Source: Planctomycetota bacterium (lineage in GTDB: Bacteria > Planctomycetota > MHYJ01 > WSZJ01 > JACPWG01). From it: a DNA stretch of 64,000 nt. Of the stretch, positions 18,019-27,436 are shown in pieces (the first letter of the stretch is position 1; each line of letters opens with the position of its first letter). Both the position numbers and the translations under genes were made by a program. Location: positions 107,173 through 171,172 of the forward strand of contig JACPWG010000104.1 of assembly GCA_016197205.1 (NCBI GenBank), in the 5' to 3' direction. The notes under the pieces are model-generated. The model was not told the origin of the DNA, did not search any database, and saw only the letters and a program-made list of their open reading frames with translations.

Positions 18019-18951
18019 TCAACACACCACCTTGATCGCCTTCGGATACAGCTCGAACGTCGCGGGCAATACCCCCGGCTGCTCGCCGTCGGCGTCGATC
18101 ATCACCTGTTCGTCCGACTCGGCGAAGACCTTCTTCCCGTGCACGTACTCCACCTTGTCGTGGTTCACGTGCTCCCCTTTGTAGATCGTCTTGAAATTCT
18201 TGAAGGCCTCCAGCGCGCTCATCTGGTCGATGATCACGATGTCGAATTTCCCGTCGTCCGGCTTCGCCAGCGGCGCGACGTGCATCCCGCCCCCGAAATA
18301 CTGCCCGTTCGCGATCGCCACGCAGTTGATCGTCCGCTCGAACGCCGGCCCGTCGTCGATCGAGATGCGCACCTTCTTGTTCTTGTAGGAGAGCAGGCTC
18401 AGCGCCGACCCGAGAAAAAAAGATACCGTCCCCCCGAACATCTTCGTCGTGCCGTTGACCCGCGCGACGGTCTCCCCGCCGACGCCGAAGTCCGCGATGT
18501 TCAGGAAAAACTTCGAGACGTCCACGCCGCGCGCCGTCTTGCACGAGTATTTCCCGAGGTCAAGCGCCCGCTTCTTCCCCGTGGCCAGGCGCGCCGCGGC
18601 CTCCCGGAAATCGGCCGGGATGCCGAGCGTCTTCACGAAGTCCTTCCCCGTCCCCATCGGGATGATCCCGAGGGCCGCGTCCGCGGCGACCGGCTGGTCC
18701 TGCTCGAAGAAGCCGTTCGCCACCTCCCCGGTCGTCCCGTCCCCGCCGACCGCGATGATCAGGTCGAAACCGTCCTGGAGCGCGCGACGCGTCAGGAGCG
18801 TAGCGATGTCAGGCCCGGAGGTGAACTCCGCCTCCACTTTGCCGACCGCTTTCTCCAATTCCACCTTGATCGCTTTCCACTTCCACTCCGTCTCCCCGTT
18901 CGCGCTCTTCGGGTTGACGATCGCCTTCGCTTTCCACTTCACGTTCGGCAT
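18019..18951 (-). CDS. diacylglycerol/lipid kinase of the YegS/DgkB family
   Basis: A 310-residue protein with the catalytic-domain signature GGDGTTGEVANG at about residues 69-80, followed by GIIPMGTGKDF and a C-terminal beta-sandwich with GGGMHVAPLAKPDDG. These are the hallmarks of the NAD/diacylglycerol kinase superfamily, in which an ATP-bound domain phosphorylates a lipid hydroxyl such as diacylglycerol. It is the last gene of the minus-strand set that includes the alkyl-DHAP-synthase-like flavoprotein 1.1 kb upstream, so a glycerolipid substrate is plausible. Exact lipid is unknown. Confidence 0.88.
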   Translation of the reverse strand: MPNVKWKAKAIVNPKSANGETEWKWKAIKVELEKAVGKVEAEFTSGPDIATLLTRRALQDGFDLIIAVGGDGTTGEVANGFFEQDQPVAADAALGIIPMGTGKDFVKTLGIPADFREAAARLATGKKRALDLGKYSCKTARGVDVSKFFLNIADFGVGGETVARVNGTTKMFGGTVSFFLGSALSLLSYKNKKVRISIDDGPAFERTINCVAIANGQYFGGGMHVAPLAKPDDGKFDIVIIDQMSALEAFKNFKTIYKGEHVNHDKVEYVHGKKVFAESDEQVMIDADGEQPGVLPATFELYPKAIKVVC

Positions 18952-18989
18952 GACCCACCCTTATTTTCGCGGTCGAACGTCCTCAGGAC

Positions 18990-20099
18990 TCAGAGACTGT
19001 CGGCCAGCACGCTCACCAGGTCCCGCGTCGGCGCGCCGGCCTTTCCCAGCCACCGCACGCACGAAGGACACCCCGTCACCAGCTCCTCGGCGCCCGTCGC
19101 GCGGAACTCGTCCACGCGCGCGCGTGCGATCTCGCGGGCGATCGCGCGGTTCGTGACCGTCATCCCGCCCCCCGCCCCGCTGCACGCCGCATCCCGCCGG
19201 CACCAGCGAAATTCGCGCGGGGGCGCTCCGGTCGCCGTCTCCAGCAGCCGCCGCGGCGGCTCGACCACCCCGAGATAGCGATTCAGGTAACAGGGGTCGT
19301 GCCAGGCGACGAGCTTGCCGTACTTGCGGGCCGGCTTCAGCTTTCCCTGCGTTAGGTACCGCTCCAGAAACGCCGAGACGTGCAGCACGGGCGCCGAAAG
19401 CGCGGCCTTCCCCTCCGGATACCGGTCCCGCATCGTCCGCACGCACCCCGGGCAACCGCTCACCACCACCGAGTACCGCGCGAGCGCGTCGCGGTGCCCG
19501 CGCGCCAGGGCGCGGAAGGTCTCCACGTTTCCTAGCGAGAGCGAGGGATAGCCGGAGCACCAGCGCTCCGGGAAGTGCACACCGAAATCGACGCCGAGCG
19601 CCTCGAAGAGCTTGATCGTGTCGCGCACGACCTGCGGCGAGTGACGCAGCGTGGCGCAGCCGACGAAGTAGCCCACCTCCGCCCGCCGGCCGCGGTAGGC
19701 CGCGGGTACGACCTCCGCCGCGGTCTTCGCGAGGTCCGCCCCGAACGGGTTGCCGTGCGAGCGCACGCGCGCGTCGTGCTCAGCGACCGCCGGCGGCGCC
19801 ACGCCGCGCCGCACGGACTCCGCGCGCGCCGCTTCCAGAACGGTCGCGACGTCGATCCGGTGCTCGCAGGTCGCCGTGCAGGAACGGCAGCCCGTGCACT
19901 TGTACGCCGACGCCGCCGTCTCCGCGTTATACGGCACGGCACCCGACCGGAGCAGATGGAGCATCGTCATTTTGCCCGTCGGCGTGTACGCCTCGCTCCG
20001 CGTCGCGAGCCCGACCGGGCACACGAAGCGCGAGAGCTTCGGGCAATACGTGCAGTAATCGATTTCGCGCTGGTGCGCCGACCACAGCTTTTTCGCCAT
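18990..20099 (-). CDS. CCG-domain iron-sulfur oxidoreductase subunit (GlpC/GlcF/HdrD-like)
   Basis: 369 residues. An N-terminal ferredoxin-like part has CTYCPKLSRFVCPV and CTGCRSCTATCEH, suitable for two Fe-S clusters. Two CCG-type cysteine-rich domains follow, with GCPGC, CYLNRYL, CSGAGGG and CPSC motifs. Such proteins pass electrons from a flavoprotein partner towards quinones or other carriers. It starts three bases after the stop of the FAD oxidase gene, so the two probably form one complex; it may also serve GlpA/GlpB in place of a standard GlpC. Which of the two it serves is open. Confidence 0.85.
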   Translation of the reverse strand: MAKKLWSAHQREIDYCTYCPKLSRFVCPVGLATRSEAYTPTGKMTMLHLLRSGAVPYNAETAASAYKCTGCRSCTATCEHRIDVATVLEAARAESVRRGVAPPAVAEHDARVRSHGNPFGADLAKTAAEVVPAAYRGRRAEVGYFVGCATLRHSPQVVRDTIKLFEALGVDFGVHFPERWCSGYPSLSLGNVETFRALARGHRDALARYSVVVSGCPGCVRTMRDRYPEGKAALSAPVLHVSAFLERYLTQGKLKPARKYGKLVAWHDPCYLNRYLGVVEPPRRLLETATGAPPREFRWCRRDAACSGAGGGMTVTNRAIAREIARARVDEFRATGAEELVTGCPSCVRWLGKAGAPTRDLVSVLADSL

Positions 20100-20102
20100 C
20101 GC

Positions 20103-21650
20103 TCAGAGCCCCAGCTTGCCGGGATTGAGAAGGTTGTCGGGGTCGAGCTGCCGTTTCAGCGCCTGGATCAGCTCCAGCCCCAGTCCGTGCTCCGCCGCCA
20201 TCCACGGCGCCTTCAGCACGCCCACGCCGTGGTGGTGCGTGATCGTTCCGCCGGCCGCGATGCAAGCCTCCATCGCGCCGCTCCAGACCTTCTGGTACAG
20301 CGCCTGCGCCTGCTGCCGATCCCGCGACGCGCCCGCGAACGTGAAGTACACCGACACGCCCTCGGGATACGCGTGGCTGAAGTGCGCCATGATCATCGCG
20401 TGCTTCCGCACCGTCGCGCGCACGCCGTCGTACAGCGCCTGGATCTTGTCCCAGGTCGTCGCCATCTCGATCGTGTCCGCGAAGTTCCCCTCCTCGTACA
20501 CCGGCGAGAGGCTGAACGAAACGGAGTAGCGGCGCTCCCACCAGCTCCGGCCCGGCTCCGGCCCGAGGTCCTTGCCGCCCGCCTCCACGCACAGCCGGCG
20601 CGCAACCGACTCCTCGACCTCCGACAGCTCTTTCCCCCCCTCGAACCCGAGAATGAGGAGGCACGTCTCCGGGAGCAGGTCCTCGAAAAGTCCTGCGACG
20701 CGCGGGTAGGCGATCGCCAGGCTCTGCGCCTTGTGCAGCAGGACCTTCTTGAGCCCCGGGCTCGCGTGCCCATCCGCGTCCTTCCTCATCGCGGCCGCGC
20801 CCTTCCCGGTCCCGATGATGAACGTGTCCAGCTCGTCATAGAGGCGGACCGCGGCGGGCCGCACGCCCGCGTGCAACGTGCGTCGGATCGCCGTCAGTCC
20901 GCTCTGGACGTCTGGGAAGGCGTACCCGCGGAAAAGCCTCACCTCAGGTACGGGCCAGACGCGCACCGTCGCGTCCGCGATCACGCCGAGCGTCCCTTCG
21001 GAGCCCACGAAGAGCTGCGTGAGGCTCGGGCCGGCGGCCGTGCGCGGTGCGACGCGCGTCTCCATCACGCGGCCGTCCGGCAACACCGCCGTGAGCCCGA
21101 GGATCATGTCCTCGATCTTTCCGTATTTCGTGGAGAGCTGCCCGGCCGACCGCGTCGCCACCCAGCCCCCGAACGTGGAGCAGTAGATGGACGAAGGGAA
21201 GTGGCCCATGGTGAACCCGCGCGCGTTCAGCTCGCGCTCGAGTCGCTCCCCGATGATGCCCGCTTCGGCCTTGAGCGTGAGCGAGACCGGATCGAGGGAG
21301 AGGATGCGATCCATGCGCTTGAGGTCGAGGATGAAGCCGCCGCCCGAGGCGAAGGTCCCGCCGCAGACGCCCGACCCGCCGCCGAAGGGAACGATGCGGA
21401 CGCGGCGGTCGCGCGCCCAGCGCAGGATCTTCGAGATGTCCTCGATCGAACGTGCCCACACGATGCCGTCGGGCGCGGGCCCGAGATGACCGTGCTGTAC
21501 CTCGATGGTCGTGAAGGGCCAGAGGTCGCGCGAGTACGCCAGCCGGTCGGGAAGGGTGGCGGAGACGTTCTCCGGGCCGACGAGGTCGGCGAGCTGTCGG
21601 AGCAGTTCGGGATCGGTGGGGGCGAGGGGCTCGGCGGGTTTGGCTTGCAA
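20103..21650 (-). CDS. FAD-binding oxidoreductase, alkyl-DHAP synthase-like
   Basis: 515 residues from a TTG with GAGGAGG eight bases upstream. The N-terminal FAD-binding (PCMH-type) domain has PFGGGSGVCGGT and YCSTFGGWVATRSAGQ. Near the C-terminus is THHHGVGVLKAPW (His472-474), the triple-His motif typical of alkyl-dihydroxyacetonephosphate synthase; the VYFTFAG strand fits the neighbourhood of its catalytic Tyr. Glycolate and D-lactate oxidases instead carry HxGDGN there. In eukaryotes the enzyme swaps the acyl chain of acyl-DHAP for a fatty alcohol, making the ether bond. The tight linkage with an Fe-S partner is unusual for that role, so a dehydrogenase of another substrate remains possible. 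Confidence 0.75.
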   Translation of the reverse strand: MQAKPAEPLAPTDPELLRQLADLVGPENVSATLPDRLAYSRDLWPFTTIEVQHGHLGPAPDGIVWARSIEDISKILRWARDRRVRIVPFGGGSGVCGGTFASGGGFILDLKRMDRILSLDPVSLTLKAEAGIIGERLERELNARGFTMGHFPSSIYCSTFGGWVATRSAGQLSTKYGKIEDMILGLTAVLPDGRVMETRVAPRTAAGPSLTQLFVGSEGTLGVIADATVRVWPVPEVRLFRGYAFPDVQSGLTAIRRTLHAGVRPAAVRLYDELDTFIIGTGKGAAAMRKDADGHASPGLKKVLLHKAQSLAIAYPRVAGLFEDLLPETCLLILGFEGGKELSEVEESVARRLCVEAGGKDLGPEPGRSWWERRYSVSFSLSPVYEEGNFADTIEMATTWDKIQALYDGVRATVRKHAMIMAHFSHAYPEGVSVYFTFAGASRDRQQAQALYQKVWSGAMEACIAAGGTITHHHGVGVLKAPWMAAEHGLGLELIQALKRQLDPDNLLNPGKLGL

Positions 21651-21695
21651 CCGGACAGCCTCCTCAGTGCGCGTGGGGGGGGGGGAGGGCGGCGA

Positions 21696-22226
21696 TTATA
21701 GCGGCGGCTGCGGGGGGGGCGAAGGCTTTTCGCCTGCGGGGGCGGCGGGGGCCACGGTCGGCATCGCCGCCGGCGCGGCGGGCACGGGCGCGGCTGCGGC
21801 TGCGGCTGCGGCCGCGACGTACCGTTCGACGAGCCCGCGGGCCGAAGCGAGATCCACGCCCATCGGGCAGCGATAGCCCTCCGGCGCGATCGCACGAAAG
21901 ACCGTCGCCAGTTCGCCTGCACTCCCGAAGAAGGGATAGGAGCGGGTGAGCGTGGAGGCGAGCGCGCCGGGGAGAAGGTCGAGGTTCGTCGGTACCCGGC
22001 CCGCGCGTGCGAGCGGAAAAGCGCACGCGCCGCACGCTACGCAGCGGGCGGCCTCGACCTGCGCGGCCTCGTCCGCCGCCGTGACCGCCCGGATGCCGTC
22101 CGCGGCGTAGTTCGAGAGAAATTGCTCGAGTCCCTTCGGCCGGCCGCCGACGAGGTGGCGGGCCCTTCGCAGGCAGTGGAGGGCGAAGTGCCCCGCCAGG
22201 TTGACCAGGGCGAAAAAGCGCTTCAT
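21696..22226 (-). CDS. small iron-sulfur protein between GlpB and the FAD oxidase
   Basis: 176 residues. An N-terminal hydrophobic or amphipathic helix (MKRFFALVNLAGHFALHCL) is followed by CVACGACAFP and a later RCPMG, enough Cys for one cluster, and an Ala/Pro-rich tail of about 40 residues. Its ATG overlaps the glpB stop by four bases (ATGA), so it is translated with GlpB and is probably its electron-transfer partner. It is much smaller than E. coli GlpC. The tail is of low complexity. Confidence 0.65.
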   Translation of the reverse strand: MKRFFALVNLAGHFALHCLRRARHLVGGRPKGLEQFLSNYAADGIRAVTAADEAAQVEAARCVACGACAFPLARAGRVPTNLDLLPGALASTLTRSYPFFGSAGELATVFRAIAPEGYRCPMGVDLASARGLVERYVAAAAAAAAAPVPAAPAAMPTVAPAAPAGEKPSPPPQPPL

Positions 22227-23605
22227 CGAGGGACCTCCCGCGCTGCGTTCTCGCCGGCAACGAAGCCGGTGAGCATGGCCAGTCCCGTGCCGCCGAGGTC
22301 GTCGCCGTAGTCGACCCCGTCCAGGACCGCGCCCGCCGCGAAGAGTCCTTCGCGCACCGGCCGCCCGGCAGCGTCCATGGGGCGGAGGCGCCCGTCCACG
22401 CGGACGCCCGCGGCGAGGAGCGGCTGCCGCGCGCCGGGGGAGTGCGCGAGATAGCGCTCCAGCGTGCGCTCCGGCAGCGGCTCGCCGTCCACGAACACGG
22501 GTAGGTCGAAAAGCGTTTCGCGCACGCGGCCGTTCCGGGCCAGCCCGCCGCCGAGGTATTTCCCGGTCGCGAGGACGAACGTGCGCGCGACCAATTCCGA
22601 CTCTCCGGCGGGCCCGTGTACGTGAACGGTATCGCGGACGCCGCGCGTCGCGGTGCCGTCGATCACGACCAGCCCTGCGCGCGAGAGGGCGGCGTCGAGC
22701 GCGGCCTGAAGGCGGGCGCCGGGCAAGGACGGCGGCGCGGAAAGGGTCTCGAAGCAGCGGGCCTCGAGCGCCTTTTCGAGCAGGGCGAGATTCTCGGCGG
22801 AGCGGGCGAGCCCGAGCACCGGCGGGAAGACGACGTGGGTCGGCTTGAAGCGGCGCACGCGTTCGGCGCACGAGGCCGCGAAGGCCTCGGCGAACGCGGG
22901 GTCGTCGAAGAGCGTCGCGAGGATCGCGGGGGAGGCGTTGAGCGGCGCCCCGAGGCGCATGAGCTCGCCGAGGGAGCAGGTGGCGGGCGCGGCAGCGCGC
23001 GGCGCCGGCATCGAGGCCGAGGTCGGTCCCGGCGTAGGCGGCGGCGCCGCTGCCGCCGACGCGGCCTCTCCCGATTTCGCGGGCGCGGCCGCTCCGAACC
23101 GACGATCCAGCGCGGCCGTCAGTCGCTCGGGCACGACGCCGGGCAGCAGGTCGAGCGCGACCACGTGGAAGCGCGCGCCGTCCAGCCCTTCCATCGCGCC
23201 GGGTCCGTGCGCCGCGGCGTACACGCCCCCCGGGTGCCAGTTGCCGGCCGCCGTGAGGAGCGGCCCGCTCCCGGTCGCGTTGCCCGCGAGACGAAGCGGT
23301 TCGCGGAGCAGCTCGACCGCGCGCGTGTACGCCTCCACCACGCGCCCCGCGTCCCCCGCCGCGAGCTGCGCGAGCGGGTGGTAGGGCCGGGCCTCCGTGA
23401 GCCAGCGCACCGCCTCGACGACCGGGACGCAGCGTCCGCCGGGCCGCAGCGTGTCGACCAGGTCGATCGCCCCGGACGACAGCGAAGTCGCGCCGATCCC
23501 TTTGCGGATCACGATCACGGACGCGCCGGCGCGCCTCGCCGCGAGTGCCGCGGTCGCGCCCGCGATTCCCCCGCCGAGGACGGCCACGTCGAAGGAGCTT
23601 GGCAC
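22223..23605 (-). CDS. glpB: anaerobic glycerol-3-phosphate dehydrogenase subunit B
   Basis: 460 residues from a GTG at 23605 with GGAG eight bases upstream; a TTG at 23623 is a weaker alternative. It has the dinucleotide-binding start VAVLGGGIAGATAALAARRAG and the family's C-terminal segment GLFAAGAVLDGVDYG...GTGLAMLTGF. GlpB is a flavoprotein subunit of the membrane-bound complex oxidising sn-glycerol-3-phosphate to DHAP. A Pro/Ala-rich insertion of about 40 residues in the middle is not typical. It overlaps the following small Fe-S gene and lies 336 bp downstream of glpA, from which it is parted by a MITE-like element. Confidence 0.85.
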   Translation of the reverse strand: MPSSFDVAVLGGGIAGATAALAARRAGASVIVIRKGIGATSLSSGAIDLVDTLRPGGRCVPVVEAVRWLTEARPYHPLAQLAAGDAGRVVEAYTRAVELLREPLRLAGNATGSGPLLTAAGNWHPGGVYAAAHGPGAMEGLDGARFHVVALDLLPGVVPERLTAALDRRFGAAAPAKSGEAASAAAAPPPTPGPTSASMPAPRAAAPATCSLGELMRLGAPLNASPAILATLFDDPAFAEAFAASCAERVRRFKPTHVVFPPVLGLARSAENLALLEKALEARCFETLSAPPSLPGARLQAALDAALSRAGLVVIDGTATRGVRDTVHVHGPAGESELVARTFVLATGKYLGGGLARNGRVRETLFDLPVFVDGEPLPERTLERYLAHSPGARQPLLAAGVRVDGRLRPMDAAGRPVREGLFAAGAVLDGVDYGDDLGGTGLAMLTGFVAGENAAREVPR

Positions 23606-23712
23606 GAGCAGTCTCCGTCCCAAAGGGCATTCGCAAAAGAGACCGCGCCTTCGCCGGCCTCACGACTCCTGGGGGCGCGGGCCTCCGGCCCGCGCGGGCC
23701 GGCACATGGCTT

Positions 23713-23859
23713 AGCGCCCGCGCAAAATAAACTGCGCAGACTCAGACCTCGAGGCTCCTGGGGGCGCGGCCCTCTGGGCCGCGCTGCGCGGGCCCGCGGC
23801 CCGCGTCCCCAGGCATCGGTCGTTCCACAAAAAGGTGAAGGAATTCTTGCGCGGGCGCT
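23713..23859 (+). mobile_element. MITE-like element, copy C (147 bp), between glpA and glpB
   Basis: It is bounded by AGCGCCCGCGCAA on the left and TTGCGCGGGCGCT on the right. The body is homologous to copies A and B, with ACTGCGCAGACTCAGACC, GAGGCTCCTGGGGGCGCGG and AGGCATCGGTCG. It sits inside the likely glpA-glpB transcription unit. A related G+C palindrome stands just outside it at 23667-23700. No other content is visible between 23606 and 23941. Confidence 0.75.
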
Positions 23860-23941
23860 TCCACTGCGCCGTAACCGCGGGGACGGCTGTGTCCGAGGTT
23901 CGTCAACCGGGCACTCGAGCGTGAGGACCGTGCACGCACGG

Positions 23942-25585
23942 CTACTTTTGCGCGGTCCCCAACCGATGGACCCCGAAATTCACCCCGCGCGAGAACTCCG
24001 CCTGTGCGAGCTGCGCGCCGGACAGGATCGGCATCTGCCGGCGCCAGCGCTCGGCCAGAAACTCGTTCGCGAAGCGCCGCGCCTCGTCCGGACCCGCGTG
24101 CAGCTCGGAGGCCAGGATCTCCGCCGCTCGCAGCGCGCACTCCGCGCCCTGGCAAGGGCCCATCCCGAGGCGCGTCCGGCGGGCGATGTCCGATACGGTC
24201 TTCGCCCACTCCTTACGGATCACGTACCGGATCTCCGCCTCGGTCACCGGCTCGGTCTCGCAGACCGTCCGCGCCCAGAGCGGGTGCGTCCCGATCAGGT
24301 CCACGATGAAGCGCGCGCGGCCGCCGTGCCGGTAGCCCAGGCGGCGAAGCGTGTACGCGGGGAGCCCGGTCACGCGCACCGCGCTGGGGAGGTCGAACGC
24401 GGACTCCGCGCCCGGCAACATCGCTTCGCCGGTCGTGCACGCGGTCGTGTTGCCGACCCGCTTCGCCAACGCGTCGGTCGCCTCCTCGGCCATCAGCCGG
24501 TAGGCGGCGAGTTTTCCGCCTGCGATCGTGAGCAGTCCCGGCACCCCGTGCGCCTTCTCGTGGTCCACGACTTCGTGGTCGCGCGACAGGGCGTCCTCGT
24601 TCTTCCCCCAGCCGAAGAGCGTGGGGCGCAGCCCGGTGGTCGTCGCGCAAATCCGATGTTTGCGGATCCCGGGCAGCAGCCGCTCCATCCCCTGGAGCAG
24701 GTACTCCACCTCGTCTTCGGTCGCAGCGACGTCGTCCGGGTCGCCGTAGTAGTCGTCGTCCGTCGTGCCGATGAGGGAGACGTTGTCGTAGGGGAGGATG
24801 AAGATCTGTCGGCCGTCGATCGCCTCCGAGATCACGCCGACGTTTGAGATGCGGCGATCGAGTACGAGGTGCACCCCCTTGCCGGGTCGGATCCGCACCT
24901 CCGTGCCCGCGAGCCCCGCGACCTTCGTGAGCCAGGGGCCCGCCGCGTTGACCACGGTCCGGCCCACGAACTCCTCAGTGCGTCCGGTGAACGCGTCTCG
25001 CGTCACGACCCCCTTCACCGCCTTTCCGTCGCGAAGCAGCGCGACGACCTCCGTGTGGTTGCGGATCTCCGCCCCGTTCTCCCGAGCGGCTACCGCGTTC
25101 GCCACGCAGAGCCGATACGGGTCGATCCCCCACTCGTCCAGCGTGAGCGCGCCGGCGAGGTCCGGTCGCAACCCCGGCTCAAGCGACACTGCTTCTTCCG
25201 GCGAGAGTCGGCAATGGGGTTTCCCGTTCTTGAGCGGCGCGAACCGGTCGTAGGCCTCGAAAAAGGCCTCGGTCAGCTCGAGCTGGATCCGCGCGCGAAT
25301 CCCGCCGGCCAGGATCGGGAGCATGAGCGGGATGCGGAAAAGCAGGTACGGCGCGATGCGCTGGATGTAGCCGCTGTCGAGGCAGGACTTCTTGGTGGTG
25401 GCGACGTCGCTGAGGAGGTAGCGGAGCCCGCCGTGGATCATGCCGCTGGAGTTGCCGGTGGCGCCGGCGCCGAAGTCCCCCTTCTCCAAAAGGAGCGTCG
25501 TGAGGCCGCGCAGGGCCGCATCGCGGGCGACGCCGGTCCCGTTCACCCCGCCCCCGATCACAATGACGTCGTAAATGTAGGGCAC
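23942..25585 (-). CDS. glpA: glycerol-3-phosphate dehydrogenase, GlpA type
   Basis: 547 residues from a GTG with GAGGA upstream. The N-terminus is a FAD Rossmann fold (VIVIGGGVNGTGVARDAALRG), followed by the DAO/GlpD core. The C-terminal region has CETEPVTEAEI and GMGPCQGAEC, the BFD-like cysteine-bearing domain that marks GlpA rather than aerobic GlpD. It oxidises sn-glycerol-3-phosphate to DHAP at the inner membrane. The adjacent glpB supports this. The last codons (ACCGCGCAAAAGTAG) resemble the end of the MITE-like family, so the C-terminus may have been modified by a repeat. Confidence 0.92.
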   Translation of the reverse strand: MPYIYDVIVIGGGVNGTGVARDAALRGLTTLLLEKGDFGAGATGNSSGMIHGGLRYLLSDVATTKKSCLDSGYIQRIAPYLLFRIPLMLPILAGGIRARIQLELTEAFFEAYDRFAPLKNGKPHCRLSPEEAVSLEPGLRPDLAGALTLDEWGIDPYRLCVANAVAARENGAEIRNHTEVVALLRDGKAVKGVVTRDAFTGRTEEFVGRTVVNAAGPWLTKVAGLAGTEVRIRPGKGVHLVLDRRISNVGVISEAIDGRQIFILPYDNVSLIGTTDDDYYGDPDDVAATEDEVEYLLQGMERLLPGIRKHRICATTTGLRPTLFGWGKNEDALSRDHEVVDHEKAHGVPGLLTIAGGKLAAYRLMAEEATDALAKRVGNTTACTTGEAMLPGAESAFDLPSAVRVTGLPAYTLRRLGYRHGGRARFIVDLIGTHPLWARTVCETEPVTEAEIRYVIRKEWAKTVSDIARRTRLGMGPCQGAECALRAAEILASELHAGPDEARRFANEFLAERWRRQMPILSGAQLAQAEFSRGVNFGVHRLGTAQK

Positions 25586-25692
25586 CCCGTCGTCCTCGCG
25601 TTGGAGCCCGTGGCGATTGACGGCGACCGTCCTTGCACACTCTAGCAGCGTCCGCCCCGTCCGTAAACAGGATTTCGGGCGGGTACTACTGC

Positions 25693-25721
25693 TTGACAGC
25701 CGCGCACTCGTGGTTTATAGA
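25693..25721 (+). promoter_or_regulatory. sigma70-type promoter for the PilT-like operon
   Basis: TTGACA at 25693-25698 and TATAGA at 25716-25721 with 17-base spacing, about 80 bases before the ATG of the FHA-PilT gene, in the spacer divergent from glpA. This is the best consensus promoter in the window. Confidence 0.65.
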
Positions 25722-25801
25722 AGCGGTATTCGAGATCCTCCGCGGCGGCCTCGCTTCCCCGCTTTCGAAACCCCCACTCCCGCTCAGGGTGCGTTCCGGC
25801 C

Positions 25802-27436
25802 ATGGCCGAACTCCACTACGAACTTCCCGCCGGCAAGCAGCGCCATGCGCAGGTCGACAAGCCCCGCTTCGTAGTCGGGAAGCGCAAGGATTGCGACCTC
25901 GTGATCGACCACACCGAGCTCTCCCGGCGGCACCTCGAGATCACGACCACGAACGGCGTCTTCACGGCCAAGGACCTCGGGAGCACCAACGGCACTCGCG
26001 TCAACGGGGAGGCGCTCCTGGCCCCGCGCGTCCTCGAGGACGGCTGCGTGCTCGACCTCGGCGGTTTCACGATGACCTTTCGCTCGCGCGGGCGCGGCGG
26101 CCCCCGGTCGAGCGCCCCGGCGCTGGCCGGCCTCGCGTCGGGTGGCGGCGCGGGCAAGGCCGCCCTCGGCGGCGGGCCGTCCATGCCCTTGCCCGCGCAA
26201 GCCGCGGTCGCCGCCGGCGGCACCGGCTCTTCCTCCGGCCGTCCCAGGACCGCGGCCCCCGGGGTCCTCCCCCCCGTCGGCGGGCCCCCCCCGGCCGCGG
26301 CGAGCGGTGCCGCCTCCGCGGCCCCGACCGCCGATGCGCCGAGCGAACTCCCCGCGGACGACCTCGTCGGCCAGCCGCTCGCCGCCTGGCTGCGCCGCGT
26401 GCGGGAGCTGGGCGCGTCGGATTTCCACCTCGCGACCGGGGCCGCTCCCTTCGTCCGCCTCCACGGCCGGATCCGCTACTTCCAGCACCCCGTCCTCGCC
26501 CCGGCCGACCTCGAACGCCACCTGGGCGCCCTGCTCGACCAAGGCCAGGCGCGGACTTTCGCCGACAAGCATGACTTCGATTTCTGCTTCGCCCCCGCCG
26601 AACTCGGCCGGTTCCGCGCCAACGTCCACGTGCACGCCGGCGGCGTGGGTGTCGCGCTCCGCGTCCTCTCCGACCGCGTCCCCACGCTGAAGGAGCTGGG
26701 CCTGCCCGACGTCCTCCGGCGCTTCACGCTCTACAACCAGGGCATCGTCCTCCTGACCGGACCGGCCGGGTGCGGCAAATCGAGCACGATGGCCGCGCTC
26801 GTCGAGATCATCAATCGCGAAAAAAAGAAGCAGATCATCACCATCGAGGACCCGATCGAGTACGCTTATGAGAGCAAGGCCTCGACGGTCGTCCAGCGGG
26901 AAGTCCACCGGCACACCGACTCCTGGTCCGGCGCGCTCCGGGCCTCCCTCCGCGAGGACCCCGACGTCATCGTCGTCGGCGAGCTGCGCGACCTGGAAAC
27001 CGTGTCCGTCGCCATCACGGCCGCCGAAACCGGCCATCTGGTCTTCGCCACGCTGCACACCCTCGGCGCCATCAAGACCATCGACCGGCTCCTGGACGTC
27101 TTCCCGCCGAAGGAGCAAGCCCGCATCCGCATCATGCTCTCCGAATCGCTCCGCGGCGTCGTCTCCCAGCAGCTCGTGCCCACCGTGGACGGGTCGCGGC
27201 GCGTCCCCGCCCTCGAGATCCTCTTCACCACGCCCGCCGTCGCCAACCTCGTCCGCGAGGCCAAGACCTACCAGCTCGTCAGCCAGCTCCAGACGGGCAA
27301 GCGCCTGGGCATGCGGATCATGGACGAGTCCCTCCAGGAACTCCTCGAGGCCGGTACCGTCAGCCGCTCCGAGGTCCTGGCCCGCGCGGAGGACCCGCGC
27401 CGTTTTGAGCAGGCCCCGAGCGCGCCGGAGAAGTGA
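25802..27436 (+). CDS. FHA domain fused to a PilT-type ATPase
   Basis: 544 residues. The N-terminal 85 residues are an FHA phosphothreonine-binding domain (VGKRKDCD, SRRHLEI, LGSTNGTRVNG). A Gly/Ala/Pro linker to about 180 leads to a PilT-like ATPase with the Walker A GPAGCGKSS near 320, TIEDPIEY, the Walker B/Asp-box DPDVIVVGELRD and ATLHT. PilT-type hexamers power pilus retraction or twitching. The FHA module could dock a partner phosphorylated by one of the Ser/Thr kinases nearby. The stop overlaps the ATG of a second pilT gene by one base, so a hetero-oligomer is possible. Confidence 0.88.
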   Translation: MAELHYELPAGKQRHAQVDKPRFVVGKRKDCDLVIDHTELSRRHLEITTTNGVFTAKDLGSTNGTRVNGEALLAPRVLEDGCVLDLGGFTMTFRSRGRGGPRSSAPALAGLASGGGAGKAALGGGPSMPLPAQAAVAAGGTGSSSGRPRTAAPGVLPPVGGPPPAAASGAASAAPTADAPSELPADDLVGQPLAAWLRRVRELGASDFHLATGAAPFVRLHGRIRYFQHPVLAPADLERHLGALLDQGQARTFADKHDFDFCFAPAELGRFRANVHVHAGGVGVALRVLSDRVPTLKELGLPDVLRRFTLYNQGIVLLTGPAGCGKSSTMAALVEIINREKKKQIITIEDPIEYAYESKASTVVQREVHRHTDSWSGALRASLREDPDVIVVGELRDLETVSVAITAAETGHLVFATLHTLGAIKTIDRLLDVFPPKEQARIRIMLSESLRGVVSQQLVPTVDGSRRVPALEILFTTPAVANLVREAKTYQLVSQLQTGKRLGMRIMDESLQELLEAGTVSRSEVLARAEDPRRFEQAPSAPEK

